Positions 23,753-32,652 are shown, counted from the first letter of the stretch. The stretch is 64,000 nt of DNA from Chelatococcus sp. (GCA_003248805.1 QFQY01000015.1:24068-88067); one strand, 5' to 3'. Made by a program: numbers and translations. Notes: generated from the sequence alone by a model not told the origin.

Positions 23753-26431
23753 ATGAAGCTCCTCGTCGTCGAGTCGCCGGCCAAGGCCAAGACGATCAAC
23801 AAATATCTCGGCTCCGACTACGAGGTCGTGGCGTCGTTCGGCCATATCCGCGACCTGCCGGCGAAGGACGGCTCGGTCGATCCCGAGCATGACTTCGCGA
23901 TGAAGTGGGAGATCGAGGGGCGCGGCGCCAAGCAGGTCTCGGAGATCGTCAAGGCCCTCAAGGGCGCCGACAAGCTGATCCTCGCGACCGACCCGGATCG
24001 CGAGGGAGAGGCGATCTCCTGGCACGTGCTGGAGGCGCTGAACCAGAAGAAGGCGCTCAAGGGCATCCCGGTCGAGCGCGTCACCTTCAACGCGGTCACC
24101 AAGGACGCGGTCCAGAAGGCGCTCGCCAATCCGCGTCAGGTCGACCAGGCGCTGGTCGACGCCTATCTGGCACGCCGCGCGCTCGACTATCTCGTCGGCT
24201 TCACGCTCTCGCCGGTGCTGTGGCGCAAGCTGCCGGGCGCCCGCTCGGCCGGCCGCGTCCAGTCGGTGGCGCTCAGGCTGGTCTGCGACCGCGAACGCGA
24301 GATCGAGGCCTTCCGGGCGCGCGAATACTGGTCGCTGGTCGCCACGCTCGCCACCTCATCCGGCGCGACCTTCGACGCCCGCCTCGTGGGCGCCGACGGC
24401 AAGAAGATCACGCGGCTCGACATCGGCACGGGAGCGGAGGCGCAGGCCTTCAAGGATGCGCTGGAAACCGCGCGCTTCTCCGTCTCGGAGGTCGAGGCCA
24501 AGCCGGTCAAGCGCCACCCCTATCCGCCTTTCCAGACCTCGACGCTGCAGCAGGAGGCCTCGCGCAAGCTGGGGCTGGCGCCCGCGCGCACCATGCAGCT
24601 CGCCCAGCGGCTCTATGAGGGCGTCGATGTCGGCGGCGAGACGGTGGGCCTCATCACCTATATGCGAACCGACGGCGTCGACATGGACGGCTCGGCCATC
24701 GCCGCCGCCCGCCGCGTCATCGGCAAGGAATTCGGCGACAATTACGTCCCGAACGTGCCGCGCAAATACACGGTCAAGGCCAAGAACGCGCAGGAGGCCC
24801 ACGAGGCCATCCGCCCGACCGATCTCGGCCGCCTGCCCGCCATGGTCGCCCGCCATCTCGAGCCCGAGCAGGCGAAGCTCTACGAGCTGATCTGGAAGCG
24901 CACCATCGCGAGCCAGATGGAGTCGGCCGAGCTGGAGCGGACCACCGTCGACATCGCGGCCGACGTCGCCGGCCGCAAGCTCGACCTGCGCGCGACCGGC
25001 CAGGTCACCCTCTTCGACGGCTTCCTGACGCTCTATCAGGAAAGCCGCGACGACGAGGAGGACGAGGACAGCCGCAAGCTGCCTCCGATGAAGGCGGGCG
25101 ATCCGCTGGAGAAGCGCGCCATCGCCGCCGACCAGCATTTCACCGAGCCGCCGCCGCGCTATTCGGAGGCCAGCCTCGTCAAGCGCATGGAGGAGCTCGG
25201 CATCGGCCGGCCCTCGACCTATGCCGCGACGCTCTCGACGCTGCGCGACCGGGAATATGTCCGCATCGAGAAGAAGCGCCTCGTGCCCGAGGACAAGGGC
25301 ATGCTGGTGACGGCGTTCCTCGAAAGCTTCTTCGGGCGCTATGTCGAGTTCGACTTCACGGCCAATCTCGAAGAGAAGCTCGACCGCGTCTCGAACGCCG
25401 AGATCGACTGGAAGGCGCTGCTGCGTGAATTCTGGGAAGAGTTCACCGCCTCGATCGGCGAGACCAAGGATCTGCGCGTCGGCGAGGTGCTGGAAGCGCT
25501 GAACGGCGTGCTGGGCGACTACATCTTCCCGCAGAAGGCCGATGGCGGCGATCCGCGCGTCTGCCCGACCTGCGGCAATGGCACGCTTTCGCTCAAGCTC
25601 GGCAAGTTCGGCGCCTTCGTCGGCTGCTCGAACTATCCGGAATGCCGTTTCACGCGCCCCCTCACCGTCCCCGCTGAAGGGGGCGAGGCTTCTGCCGAAG
25701 GCGGCCAGGCGGTGAACGGCGTTCGGATACTCGGTCAGGATCCCGTCACCAGCCAGGACGTCAGTGTCCGCGACGGCCGGTTCGGAACCTATGTCCAGCT
25801 CGGCGAGGGCGAGAAGCCCAAGCGCTCCAGCCTGCCGAAGGGCATGGGCGCCGGCAGCGTCACGCTCGACACCGCGCTCGCCCTGCTCTCGCTGCCGCGC
25901 GAGGTGGCACGCCATCCCGAGAGCGGCGAGCCGATCCTGGTCGGCATCGGCCGCTACGGCCCCTATGTCCAGCACGGCCGGGTCTACGCCAATCTCGACA
26001 AGGACGACGACGTGCTGGCGCTCGGCGGCAACCGCGCCATCGACCTGATCGTCGCCAAGGAGAGCGGCGGCGGGCGGCGCGGCGGCGCGGCCACGCCTGG
26101 GCGGGACCTCGGCGAGCACCCGCAAGGCGGCAAGCTCGTGGTCCGCTCGGGCAAGTACGGCCCGTATGTGAACTGGGGCAAGGTCAACGCCACCCTGCCC
26201 AAGACGCTGTCTCAGGAGAGCCTGACGCTCGAACAGGCGGTCGAGCTCGTCAATGCGAAGGCGGAGCTGACCGGCGGCTCCGGCGCGAAGGGCAAGGCGG
26301 CGCCAAAGGCGCGATCGGCTCCCGCCGCCAAGAAGCCTGCCGCCAAGAAACCCGCGACCAAGAAAGCGTCGGTCAAGGCGCCTGCAGCCAAGAAGCCTGC
26401 CGCGAAGTCGAAGGTCGCCGCCGAGGGATAG
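23753..26431 (+). CDS. topA: DNA topoisomerase I
   Basis: Type IA topoisomerase that relaxes negative supercoils through a 5'-phosphotyrosine intermediate. The 892-residue protein starts with the Toprim motif MKLLVVESPAKAKTINKYLG; the metal-binding DPDREGEAISWH is at residue 82. The strand-passage domain contains the active-site tyrosine in VGLITYMRTDGVDM near residue 304 and PTSYAATLS-like GRPSTYAATLSTL. One zinc-ribbon is visible (CPTCGNGTLSLK to CSNYPECRF), then several Topo-C repeats (GRFGTYVQLGEG, GRYGPYVQHGRV, GKYGPYVNWGKV). The C-terminus is a Lys/Ala/Pro-rich tail of about 45 residues with repeated AAKKP units, typical of alphaproteobacterial TopA and likely DNA-binding. Confidence 0.97.
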   Translation: MKLLVVESPAKAKTINKYLGSDYEVVASFGHIRDLPAKDGSVDPEHDFAMKWEIEGRGAKQVSEIVKALKGADKLILATDPDREGEAISWHVLEALNQKKALKGIPVERVTFNAVTKDAVQKALANPRQVDQALVDAYLARRALDYLVGFTLSPVLWRKLPGARSAGRVQSVALRLVCDREREIEAFRAREYWSLVATLATSSGATFDARLVGADGKKITRLDIGTGAEAQAFKDALETARFSVSEVEAKPVKRHPYPPFQTSTLQQEASRKLGLAPARTMQLAQRLYEGVDVGGETVGLITYMRTDGVDMDGSAIAAARRVIGKEFGDNYVPNVPRKYTVKAKNAQEAHEAIRPTDLGRLPAMVARHLEPEQAKLYELIWKRTIASQMESAELERTTVDIAADVAGRKLDLRATGQVTLFDGFLTLYQESRDDEEDEDSRKLPPMKAGDPLEKRAIAADQHFTEPPPRYSEASLVKRMEELGIGRPSTYAATLSTLRDREYVRIEKKRLVPEDKGMLVTAFLESFFGRYVEFDFTANLEEKLDRVSNAEIDWKALLREFWEEFTASIGETKDLRVGEVLEALNGVLGDYIFPQKADGGDPRVCPTCGNGTLSLKLGKFGAFVGCSNYPECRFTRPLTVPAEGGEASAEGGQAVNGVRILGQDPVTSQDVSVRDGRFGTYVQLGEGEKPKRSSLPKGMGAGSVTLDTALALLSLPREVARHPESGEPILVGIGRYGPYVQHGRVYANLDKDDDVLALGGNRAIDLIVAKESGGGRRGGAATPGRDLGEHPQGGKLVVRSGKYGPYVNWGKVNATLPKTLSQESLTLEQAVELVNAKAELTGGSGAKGKAAPKARSAPAAKKPAAKKPATKKASVKAPAAKKPAAKSKVAAEG

Positions 26432-26486
26432 GGCATCGCGGGCTTTTCAGGCGAAGTCGGTCGAGCGACCGGCGAGCAGGGTCGCC

Positions 26487-26533
26487 AGTTAGAGTATCGG
26501 ACTGAATATCGTATTCAGTCCGATACTCTAACT
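26487..26533. repeat. 47-bp perfect palindrome downstream of topA
   Basis: Two perfectly complementary 22-nt arms (left starts AGTTAGAGTATCGGACTG) flank a TCG centre. It lies 56 bp after the topA stop between convergent genes. It lacks a T-run, so it may act as a strong RNA hairpin end or be part of the dispersed repeat that follows it. Confidence 0.85.
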
Positions 26534-26543
26534 CTTTGATCCT

Positions 26544-26589
26544 GCATCGGCTTTTCCCGAAAACCGCGCTCCACTTTTCGGGCCGATGC
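26544..26589. repeat. Nested palindromic dispersed repeat
   Basis: Outer arms GCATCGG / CCGATGC enclose inner arms CCCGAAAA / TTTTCGGG around CCGCGCTCCAC. A diverged copy lies at about 15228-15272. From memory, this element is widespread between genes in Bosea, Bradyrhizobium and relatives. Confidence 0.75.
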
Positions 26590-26627
26590 TCTAGAACATT
26601 GCCGAGGCGCGCGCCCGGGGCGCCGGT

Positions 26628-27767
26628 TCAGCCCCGGCCAGAGACGACGACGAGACGCTTCACCTCGCCGCGCAGGAAGGCCTGCAGGAAGCGGTCGTAA
26701 TCCTTGAAGGAAACGCAACCATTGGAGTCGCCGCGCGGGCCCAGCAGATAGGTGTGCGCGAGCAGTCCGGTACGGCCATGGATCGCGCCGCTGCCACCGA
26801 CGGGATTGAGCCTGATGGCCCGCACGCCATGGAACAGCGCCTCGCGCTCGGTCAGGTCGTAGACATGCGGCGGAGTCGGGCCGTGCATCCGCACATGGAC
26901 GAAACTGGGATCGTCCATCTTCTCGCCCAGACCCGAATGCGCCTCCAGCCGCTCGCCATTGGGCATATGGACGACGCGCGCGCTGATATCGTAGACGGCG
27001 GTCCGGCCGGCGGCCATGGTGGTGGGTGCCGGCATCGGGCTCAGGCGCGAGCCGCGCAGGCCGTCGACGACATCGTCCTGCGGCGCGGCATAGGCCATCG
27101 CGGGGCCACGCTCCTCCGGCTTGGCGACGCCGAAGAGCTTTTCGAAGAAATTGCGGTTGTCGATGGCGGCGGTCGCCGTGGCCGGTGCCGACTTTGTCCG
27201 CTTCGCCTGCGGGCGCGCGGTGACGAGCGGGATCGCCGGCGACTGGGCGACCTGCGGCAGGACCAGCCCGGAAGGACGGGCGACGGGCAGCGGAACATCG
27301 CGCAGGGACGATGTCGTCTCGACATCCAAAGGCCGGGGCGCAGGCTGGGCCACGGTGAGCGCGACCTGGGTGACCCCAGAGGCTTCCGTCGCCGGCACCG
27401 GTTCTGCCTCGAGCTTCGCGAGGACGGGTTGATCCGCCTCGATGCTGCGCCGGAACTCGGCGGGAAGCGGCGCGCTCGCGGCCAGGATCGTCGGCGCTAC
27501 CCCCAGCGAGAAGCCGGGGTCCAGCAGCGGCCGGTAGGTGGCGCCCACCACCGGCTTGCCCGCGCGAGCGGCCACGGGCGCGGCCTGCTCGACGGGCGGC
27601 GTCTCCCGGATCGCGATCGCCAAGGTCACCAGAACGCAGGCGCCGAGGATCGCGAGGCGAACGAACGGGAACGGCTTGCGGCGGCGCCGGCCGGAGCGCG
27701 GAAACGGGCGGAAGAACGCGTCGGCGGTTTCGGGCATTGCGCTACTCGGGATACTCGATACTGCCAC
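26628..27767 (-). CDS. Membrane-anchored protein with C-terminal Tlde1 (DUF2778) L,D-transpeptidase-like domain
   Basis: A 379-residue protein. Around residues 35-55 a hydrophobic segment (FVRLAILGACVLVTLAIAI) follows an arginine-rich stretch, so it is probably a type II membrane protein with the bulk in the periplasm. The middle 180 residues are low-complexity and proline/alanine-rich. The last 110 residues form a Tlde1-type domain: MPNGERLEAHSGLG, HVYDLTEREALFHGVRAIRL, AIHGRTGLLAHTYLLGPRGD and SNGCVSFKDYDRFLQAF. The histidine in IHGRTG and the cysteine in SNGCVSF are the expected catalytic pair of an L,D-transpeptidase-like fold. Related domains act on peptidoglycan stem peptides. Housekeeping wall modification is more likely than a secreted toxin, because no immunity or type VI genes are nearby. 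An alternative start lies at 27737. Confidence 0.82.
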   Translation of the reverse strand: MAVSSIPSSAMPETADAFFRPFPRSGRRRRKPFPFVRLAILGACVLVTLAIAIRETPPVEQAAPVAARAGKPVVGATYRPLLDPGFSLGVAPTILAASAPLPAEFRRSIEADQPVLAKLEAEPVPATEASGVTQVALTVAQPAPRPLDVETTSSLRDVPLPVARPSGLVLPQVAQSPAIPLVTARPQAKRTKSAPATATAAIDNRNFFEKLFGVAKPEERGPAMAYAAPQDDVVDGLRGSRLSPMPAPTTMAAGRTAVYDISARVVHMPNGERLEAHSGLGEKMDDPSFVHVRMHGPTPPHVYDLTEREALFHGVRAIRLNPVGGSGAIHGRTGLLAHTYLLGPRGDSNGCVSFKDYDRFLQAFLRGEVKRLVVVSGRG

Positions 27768-27980
27768 CCCTTGCAGATGCGCGGAACCCTTTCCGCCACG
27801 CGCCGCCCCTAAAGGGAGCGGGCACGCGGAGATGACGCGGCCCCGTCGTCCGCAGCGGGAAGCCCCGGCTGGACTGAGGCCGATTGAAGCCCGACCGTAG
27901 TTAATCCGTAGTGAATCCGACGCGACAAAAACGGCTTTTTCTGTCGCGTCGCGGGCCCGGATCGTCGCCGGGGCCGAGCC

Positions 27981-30305
27981 CTATGGCGAGACCGCGTGCC
28001 GGCTGGGCTTGGCCTTGAGCTTGAGCTCCTGGAGCTCGGACCGCTCGCGCGGCGTGTTGCGCATGAGCTGGTCCTTGCCGGGCGCGTATTGCGGCGGCTG
28101 GGCGACGTCCACCCCGTACCAGGCCGCGCCGCGCAGCACGAAGGACGGATCGGCCAGATGCGGACGGCCCAGCGCCACGAGGTCCGCGCGACCGGATGCG
28201 ACGATGGTGTGGGCCTGGTCGACCGAGGTGATGTTGCCGACGCACATGGTCGCGACATTCGCCTCGTTGCGGATGCGGTCGGAGAACGGCGTCTGGAACA
28301 TGCGCCCGTAGACGGGCCGGCTCTGGCGCGTGGTCTGGCCGGTCGAGACGTCGACGAGATCGCAACCGGCTTCCGCGAAGGCCTCGGCAATAGCGACCGA
28401 ATCCTCGTCCGACAGGCCGCCCTCGGCCCAGTCTGTCGCGGAGATGCGGACCGACATCGGCTTCTCGCGCGGCCAGGCGTCGCGCAGCGCCCGGAAAACC
28501 TCCAGCGGGTAGCGCAGCCGGTTCTCGAGGCTGCCGCCATAGGCGTCCGTACGCTGGTTCGTCAGCGGCGAGAGGAAGCTCGCCAGCAGGTAGCCATGGG
28601 CGCAGTGGAGTTCCAGCATGTCGAAGCCGGCGCGCTCGCCGCGGGCGGCCGCCGCGACGAACTCGGCCTTTACCCGGTCCATGTCGGCGCGGCTCATCTC
28701 GCGCGGCACCTGGCTTTCCGGATAATACGGCAGCGGCGAGGCCGAGACGATCGGCCAGGCGCCTTGCGCGAGAGGCCGGTCCATGCCCTCCCACATCAGC
28801 TTCGTCGCGCCCTTGCGGCCGGCATGGCCGAGCTGGAGGCAGAACTTCGCGGCCGAGTGGCCATGGACGAAGTCGACGATGCGCTTCCAGGCGGCTTCCT
28901 GCTCGTCGGTGTAGAGGCCGGCGCAGCCGGGCGTGATGCGGGCATCGGCCGAGACGCAGGTCATCTCGGTGAAGATCAGCCCCGGCCCGCCGATGGCGCG
29001 CGAGCCGTAATGCATCAGGTGCCAGTCGTTCGGCAGGCCATCATGGGCCGAGTACTGGCACATCGGCGCCAGCACCATGCGGTTCTCGATGCGCATCTCG
29101 CGCAGGGTGAGCGGCTGGAAGGCCGGCGGCAGCGGCGTGCCGTCCTTGTGGAACTTCGCCTCGCCGTTCAGCCCGTCGGCGACCATGCGGTCGACGGCCG
29201 CGACGAATTCCGGCGCCCGCAGAGCGAGATTGTCGTAGGTGATCGCCTTGGAGCGGGTCATCAGGCCGAAGGCGAAGCGCAGCGGCTCGAAATCCCAGAA
29301 GCGCCTGAGCTGCTCGAACCAGACCAGCGAGACATCGGCCGCGTGCTGGGTCTTCTCGACCTCCTCGCGGCGCTGCTTCTCGAACAGCGCGAGTCCCTTG
29401 GCGACGTCCAGCCCGGCCTCGCCCATGGCCCGGTGCAGCGCGATCGAATCCTCCATGGCGAGCTTGGTGCCGGAGCCGATGGAGAAATGCGCGGTCGCCT
29501 TCGCGTCGCCGATCAGCACGACATTGTCCGCGACCCAGCTGGCGCATTTGATCGCCGGGAAGTTTCGCCACATCGAGCGGTTGATCAGCAGGCGGTGGCC
29601 GTCGAGTTCCTCGGCGAAGACGCCCTCCAGGAAAGCGGCCGACTGCGCCTCGTCCATGCTGCCGAGCCCCGCCTTCTCGAAGGTCTCGGGATCCGTCTCC
29701 AGCACCCAGGTCGAATGGCCCGCCTCATACTGGTAGCAATGGGCGATGAAGAGCCCCTGCTCCGTCTCCTTGAAGAAGAAGGTGAAGGCGTCGAAGGGCC
29801 GGGTCGAGCCCATCCAGGCGAATTTGTTGGGACGGAAATCCGTCTGCGGCTTGAACCGGTCGGCCCAGCGCTGCCGGATGCCGCTGTTGACGCCGTCCGC
29901 CGCGACGACGAGGTCGTAGTCGCGCGAGAGCGCCTCGACATCGGGCGATTCCTCGGAGAAATGCAGGTCGACGCCGAGCGCCCGCGCGCGCTCCTGGATC
30001 AGCAGCAGCAGCGAGCGGCGCGAGCAGCCGCAGAAGCCGTTGCCCGGCACGCGGAAGTTCTCGCCCTTGAACCGGATCGCGATGTCGTCCCAGTAGGCGA
30101 AGTTGTCGCGGATGGCGGCGTAGCTCGGCAGGTCCGCGGCCTTGAAGATGTCGAGCGTCTGGTCGGAGAAGACGACGCCGAAGCCGAAGGTGTCGTCCGG
30201 CCTGTTGCGCTCGAAGACGGTGATGGCCAGATCGGGCCAGTCGCGCTTCATCAGCACCGCGAAATAGAGCCCGGCCGGGCCGCCTCCCACCACAGCGATT
30301 TTCAT
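27981..30305 (-). CDS. Fused FAD monooxygenase / old-yellow-enzyme reductase, 2-aminobenzoyl-CoA monooxygenase/reductase-like
   Basis: A 774-residue two-domain flavoprotein. Residues 1 to about 375 are a salicylate-hydroxylase-type FAD monooxygenase: KIAVVGGGPAGLYFAVLM (dinucleotide-binding GxGxxG), DLVVAADGVNSGIR and VVLIGDAKATAHFSIGSGTK. Residues from about 395 form an NADH:flavin oxidoreductase of the OYE/YqjM type: ENRMVLAPMCQYSAHDG, LQLGHAGRKGA, ELHCAHGYLLASFLSPLTN and RTDAYGGSLENR. This fusion is the architecture of 2-aminobenzoyl-CoA monooxygenase/reductase from Azoarcus, which hydroxylates and then reduces the ring of anthraniloyl-CoA. Databases often call such proteins salicylyl-CoA 5-hydroxylase/oxidoreductase. 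It is transcribed divergently from a set of aryl-CoA genes and has a matching operator 28 bp upstream. A salicylyl-CoA substrate remains possible. Confidence 0.88.
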   Translation of the reverse strand: MKIAVVGGGPAGLYFAVLMKRDWPDLAITVFERNRPDDTFGFGVVFSDQTLDIFKAADLPSYAAIRDNFAYWDDIAIRFKGENFRVPGNGFCGCSRRSLLLLIQERARALGVDLHFSEESPDVEALSRDYDLVVAADGVNSGIRQRWADRFKPQTDFRPNKFAWMGSTRPFDAFTFFFKETEQGLFIAHCYQYEAGHSTWVLETDPETFEKAGLGSMDEAQSAAFLEGVFAEELDGHRLLINRSMWRNFPAIKCASWVADNVVLIGDAKATAHFSIGSGTKLAMEDSIALHRAMGEAGLDVAKGLALFEKQRREEVEKTQHAADVSLVWFEQLRRFWDFEPLRFAFGLMTRSKAITYDNLALRAPEFVAAVDRMVADGLNGEAKFHKDGTPLPPAFQPLTLREMRIENRMVLAPMCQYSAHDGLPNDWHLMHYGSRAIGGPGLIFTEMTCVSADARITPGCAGLYTDEQEAAWKRIVDFVHGHSAAKFCLQLGHAGRKGATKLMWEGMDRPLAQGAWPIVSASPLPYYPESQVPREMSRADMDRVKAEFVAAAARGERAGFDMLELHCAHGYLLASFLSPLTNQRTDAYGGSLENRLRYPLEVFRALRDAWPREKPMSVRISATDWAEGGLSDEDSVAIAEAFAEAGCDLVDVSTGQTTRQSRPVYGRMFQTPFSDRIRNEANVATMCVGNITSVDQAHTIVASGRADLVALGRPHLADPSFVLRGAAWYGVDVAQPPQYAPGKDQLMRNTPRERSELQELKLKAKPSRHAVSP

Positions 30306-30332
30306 GACATCTCTCCCCGGCTGACGGAAAAC

Positions 30333-30353
30333 ATTTTAAGCCTGAAATAATTT
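30333..30353 (-). promoter_or_regulatory. Candidate MarR-type operator and promoter of the fused flavoprotein gene
   Basis: The 21-bp site contains TTTTAAGCCTGAAATAATT and is an imperfect dyad. Its inverted near-copy stands in front of the SDR gene. On the minus strand a TTGCCA (30360-30355) lies 16 bp before TAAAAT (30338-30333), so the site covers the likely promoter and binding would repress. Confidence 0.65.
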
Positions 30354-30469
30354 CTGGCAAGGCCCGCATCGTGCCGCGGATGGCGGCGGGCAGCCGATTT
30401 GATCTCGCTCAAAGAGCTGGACTGCGCGCGCGAAAAGCCGCGTGCGGCAACCCGTGACTGCCGCCTTGC

Positions 30470-30490
30470 AAATTACTTCAGACTTAAAAT
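30470..30490 (+). promoter_or_regulatory. Candidate MarR-type operator and promoter of the SDR-MarR-CoA operon
   Basis: Reverse-complement near-copy (19 of 21 positions) of the site at 30333-30353. It overlaps a promoter-like pair TTGCAA (30466-30471) and TATGCT (30490-30495) with an 18-bp spacer, 23 bp before the SDR start. The natural ligand of the site is the MarR protein encoded second in this operon. Confidence 0.65.
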
Positions 30491-30513
30491 ATGCTGCCCC
30501 CATGGAGGCAAGA

Positions 30514-31257
30514 ATGCGGCTTGCGGGACAACGGGCTCTGGTCACGGGTGGCGGGCGTGGCATCGGCCGGGCCATCGCGGCGAGGCTGACGCAGGCCGGC
30601 GCAGACGTCACGATCATGGGACGCGACGCGGACCGCCTGCAAGCGGCGGCTTCCGCCGGCGCGGCCAATGCCTGGCTCGCCGCCGACGTGGCCGATCCGG
30701 ACGCGATGGGCGAGGCGCTGTCCGGTCGCTCCTTCGAGATCGTGGTCGCCAATGCCGGCGCGGCCGAGAGCGGCCCTTTCCTCAAGAGCGACGCGGCCCG
30801 CTTCCGGCGGATGATGGACGTCAACCTGATCGGAACCGTCAACGCCTTCCGCGCCGCGTTGCCGGCCATGCTGGAGGCTCGCGCGGGCAGGCTCGTCGCC
30901 GTCGCCTCGACGGCGGGGCTGCGCGGCTACCCTTATGTCTCGGCCTATGTCGCCGCGAAGCACGCGGTCGTCGGGCTCGTGCGCGGACTGGCGCTGGAGA
31001 CCGCCCGCACGGGCGTGACCGTCAACGCGATCTGCCCCGGCTACACCGATACCGACCTCGTCTCCGGCAGCATCGCCGCGATCAGCGCCAAGACCGGCCG
31101 CAGCACCGACGAGGCGCTGGCCGAACTGGTGAAGGGCAATCCGCAGGGTCGTCTGGTCCATCCCGACGAGGTGGCCTCTGCCGTGCTCTGGCTCTGCGGT
31201 CCCGGCAGCGACGCCGTCACCGGCCAGGCGATCGCCATCAATGGCGGGGAGTTCTGA
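30514..31257 (+). CDS. Short-chain dehydrogenase/reductase
   Basis: A 247-residue NAD(P)-dependent oxidoreductase of the classical SDR family. The start at 30514 (MRLAGQRALVTGG) has GGAGG 5-9 nt upstream; an in-frame ATG at 30502 lies before that ribosome site and is unlikely. The cofactor loop is TGGGRGIGRAIA, the structural motif NAG is in VANAGAAESGPF, the catalytic serine in VAVASTAGLRG, and tyrosine and lysine in YPYVSAYVAAKHAVVG (Y-x-x-x-K). The C-terminus has GQAIAINGGEF. As first gene of the aryl-CoA operon it probably oxidises a 3-hydroxyacyl-CoA or cyclic alcohol intermediate. The MarR gene begins directly after its stop. Confidence 0.92.
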   Translation: MRLAGQRALVTGGGRGIGRAIAARLTQAGADVTIMGRDADRLQAAASAGAANAWLAADVADPDAMGEALSGRSFEIVVANAGAAESGPFLKSDAARFRRMMDVNLIGTVNAFRAALPAMLEARAGRLVAVASTAGLRGYPYVSAYVAAKHAVVGLVRGLALETARTGVTVNAICPGYTDTDLVSGSIAAISAKTGRSTDEALAELVKGNPQGRLVHPDEVASAVLWLCGPGSDAVTGQAIAINGGEF

Positions 31258-31258
31258 G

Positions 31259-31795
31259 ATGGACCTGCCTCCCTCCGGCTTCGTGCTCGACCGCGAGACC
31301 AAGGCGAGCGAGCGTCCCGGCGACCACAAGGACGAATTGCGCCTGTGGCTGCGGATGCTGACCTGCTCGACCCTGATCGAGACCGAGATCCGCAACCGGC
31401 TGCGCGAGGAATTCAAGACCACCCTGCCCCGCTTCGACCTGATGGCCCAGCTCGACAAGTCGACGACGGGCATGACGGTCGGCGAGGTCTCGCAGCGGCT
31501 AATGGTATCGAACGGCAACGTGACCGCCGTGGTGGCCGGGCTGCTGGCGGACGGGCTCGTCGACAAGCGGCCGGCGGCCCAGGACCGCCGCGTGCAGGTG
31601 CTGACGCTGACCGCACCGGGCCGCAAGGCCTTCCGCGCCATGGCGGAGCGGCACGAAGGCTGGGTGGCCGAACTCTTCGCAGGGCTCGAGCCGGCCGATA
31701 TCGGCCAGCTCTTTCGCCTGCTCGGAGAAACCAAGACCTCGCTGCACCGCGCCATCGCGCAGCGGGCGAGCGGGGCGGACAAGGGAGACGCCTGA
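31259..31795 (+). CDS. MarR family transcriptional regulator
   Basis: A 178-residue winged-helix regulator. The start at 31259 follows GGGGAG in the end of the SDR gene, one base after its stop. The MarR core is clear: LRLWLRMLTCSTLIETEIRNRL (helix 1), LPRFDLMAQLDKS, TVGEVSQRLMVSNGNVTAVVAGLLADGLVDKR (recognition helix), then the wing DRRVQVLTLTAPGRKAF. A short acidic/basic N-terminal extension precedes it. Its position inside the aryl-CoA operon and the two divergent operators make it the probable ligand-responsive repressor, with an aryl-CoA thioester as the likely inducer by analogy with other MarR regulators of aromatic-CoA pathways. The next gene overlaps its stop. Confidence 0.9.
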   Translation: MDLPPSGFVLDRETKASERPGDHKDELRLWLRMLTCSTLIETEIRNRLREEFKTTLPRFDLMAQLDKSTTGMTVGEVSQRLMVSNGNVTAVVAGLLADGLVDKRPAAQDRRVQVLTLTAPGRKAFRAMAERHEGWVAELFAGLEPADIGQLFRLLGETKTSLHRAIAQRASGADKGDA

Positions 31796-32628
31796 TGACG
31801 GTCGCCAATTCCACCGTGCTGCCGCTCGCCGGTTTCGCTCCGGCGCATTTCACGCTCTCGGTCGCGGGCAAGGTCGCCACGGTGACGCTGAACCGGCCTG
31901 AGAAAAAGAATCCGCTGACCTTCGAAAGCTACCGGGAACTCACGGATTTCTTCCTGGCGGCGCAGAAGGAGGAAGCGGTCAAGGCGATCGTCGTGACGGG
32001 CGCCGGCGGCAACTTCTCCTCCGGCGGCGACGTCTTCGAGATCATCGGGCCGCTGGTCGCGATGGAGACGAAGGATCTGCTCAGGTTCACCCGGATGACG
32101 GGCGAGCTGGTCAAGGCGATGCGCGCCTGCCCGCAGCCGATCGTCGCCGCCATCGACGGCGTCTGCGCCGGTGCCGGCGCCATCGTCGCGATGGCGTCGG
32201 ACCTGCGGCTGGGAACGGCCGGCGCGAAGATCGCCTTCCTGTTCAACCGCGTCGGGCTCGCCGGCTGCGACATGGGCGCCTGCGCGATGCTGCCGCGCAT
32301 CGTCGGCCAGGGACGGGCGGCTGAGCTGCTCTATACCGGCCGCGTGCTGCGCGGCGAGGAGGCTGAGCGCTGGGGTTTCCTCAACCGCCTCTGCGCTCCC
32401 GAGGCCGTTCTCGGCGAAGCGCAGACGCTCGCGGCGGAGCTCGCCGACGGGCCGACCTTCGCCAACGCCATGACCAAGCGCATGCTCGAAATGGAATGGG
32501 CGATGTCGGTGGAGAGCGCCATCGAGGCGGAGGCGGTCGCGCAGGCCCTTTGCATGCAGACCGAGGATTTCGCCCGCGCCTATCACGCCTTCGCCGAAAA
32601 GCGGAAGCCGGTCTTCGAGGGCAACTGA
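31795..32628 (+). CDS. Enoyl-CoA hydratase/isomerase family protein
   Basis: A 277-residue crotonase-fold enzyme. The ATG at 31795 overlaps the TGA of the MarR gene (TGATG), implying translational coupling, with AAGGGAG upstream. The oxyanion-hole motifs are visible as GAGGNFSSGGDVFEI near residue 65 and DGVCAGAGAIVAMASDLRLG near residue 120, and AKIAFLFNRVGLAGCDMGACAMLPRIVG marks the active-site region, where the usual glutamates appear to be replaced or shifted. The C-terminus has FAEKRKPVFEGN, the standard terminus of family members that act on acyl-CoA. Context suggests ring hydrolysis or hydration in the aryl-CoA pathway rather than fatty-acid oxidation. Confidence 0.9.
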   Translation: MTVANSTVLPLAGFAPAHFTLSVAGKVATVTLNRPEKKNPLTFESYRELTDFFLAAQKEEAVKAIVVTGAGGNFSSGGDVFEIIGPLVAMETKDLLRFTRMTGELVKAMRACPQPIVAAIDGVCAGAGAIVAMASDLRLGTAGAKIAFLFNRVGLAGCDMGACAMLPRIVGQGRAAELLYTGRVLRGEEAERWGFLNRLCAPEAVLGEAQTLAAELADGPTFANAMTKRMLEMEWAMSVESAIEAEAVAQALCMQTEDFARAYHAFAEKRKPVFEGN

Positions 32629-32652
32629 GATGGTGTTCCGGACCGCCCACGC

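Noticed and set aside
26628..27767. The Tlde1-domain protein as a type VI secretion toxin
   Set aside because: It has a membrane anchor, no immunity gene and no secretion genes nearby. A housekeeping peptidoglycan role is more plausible.
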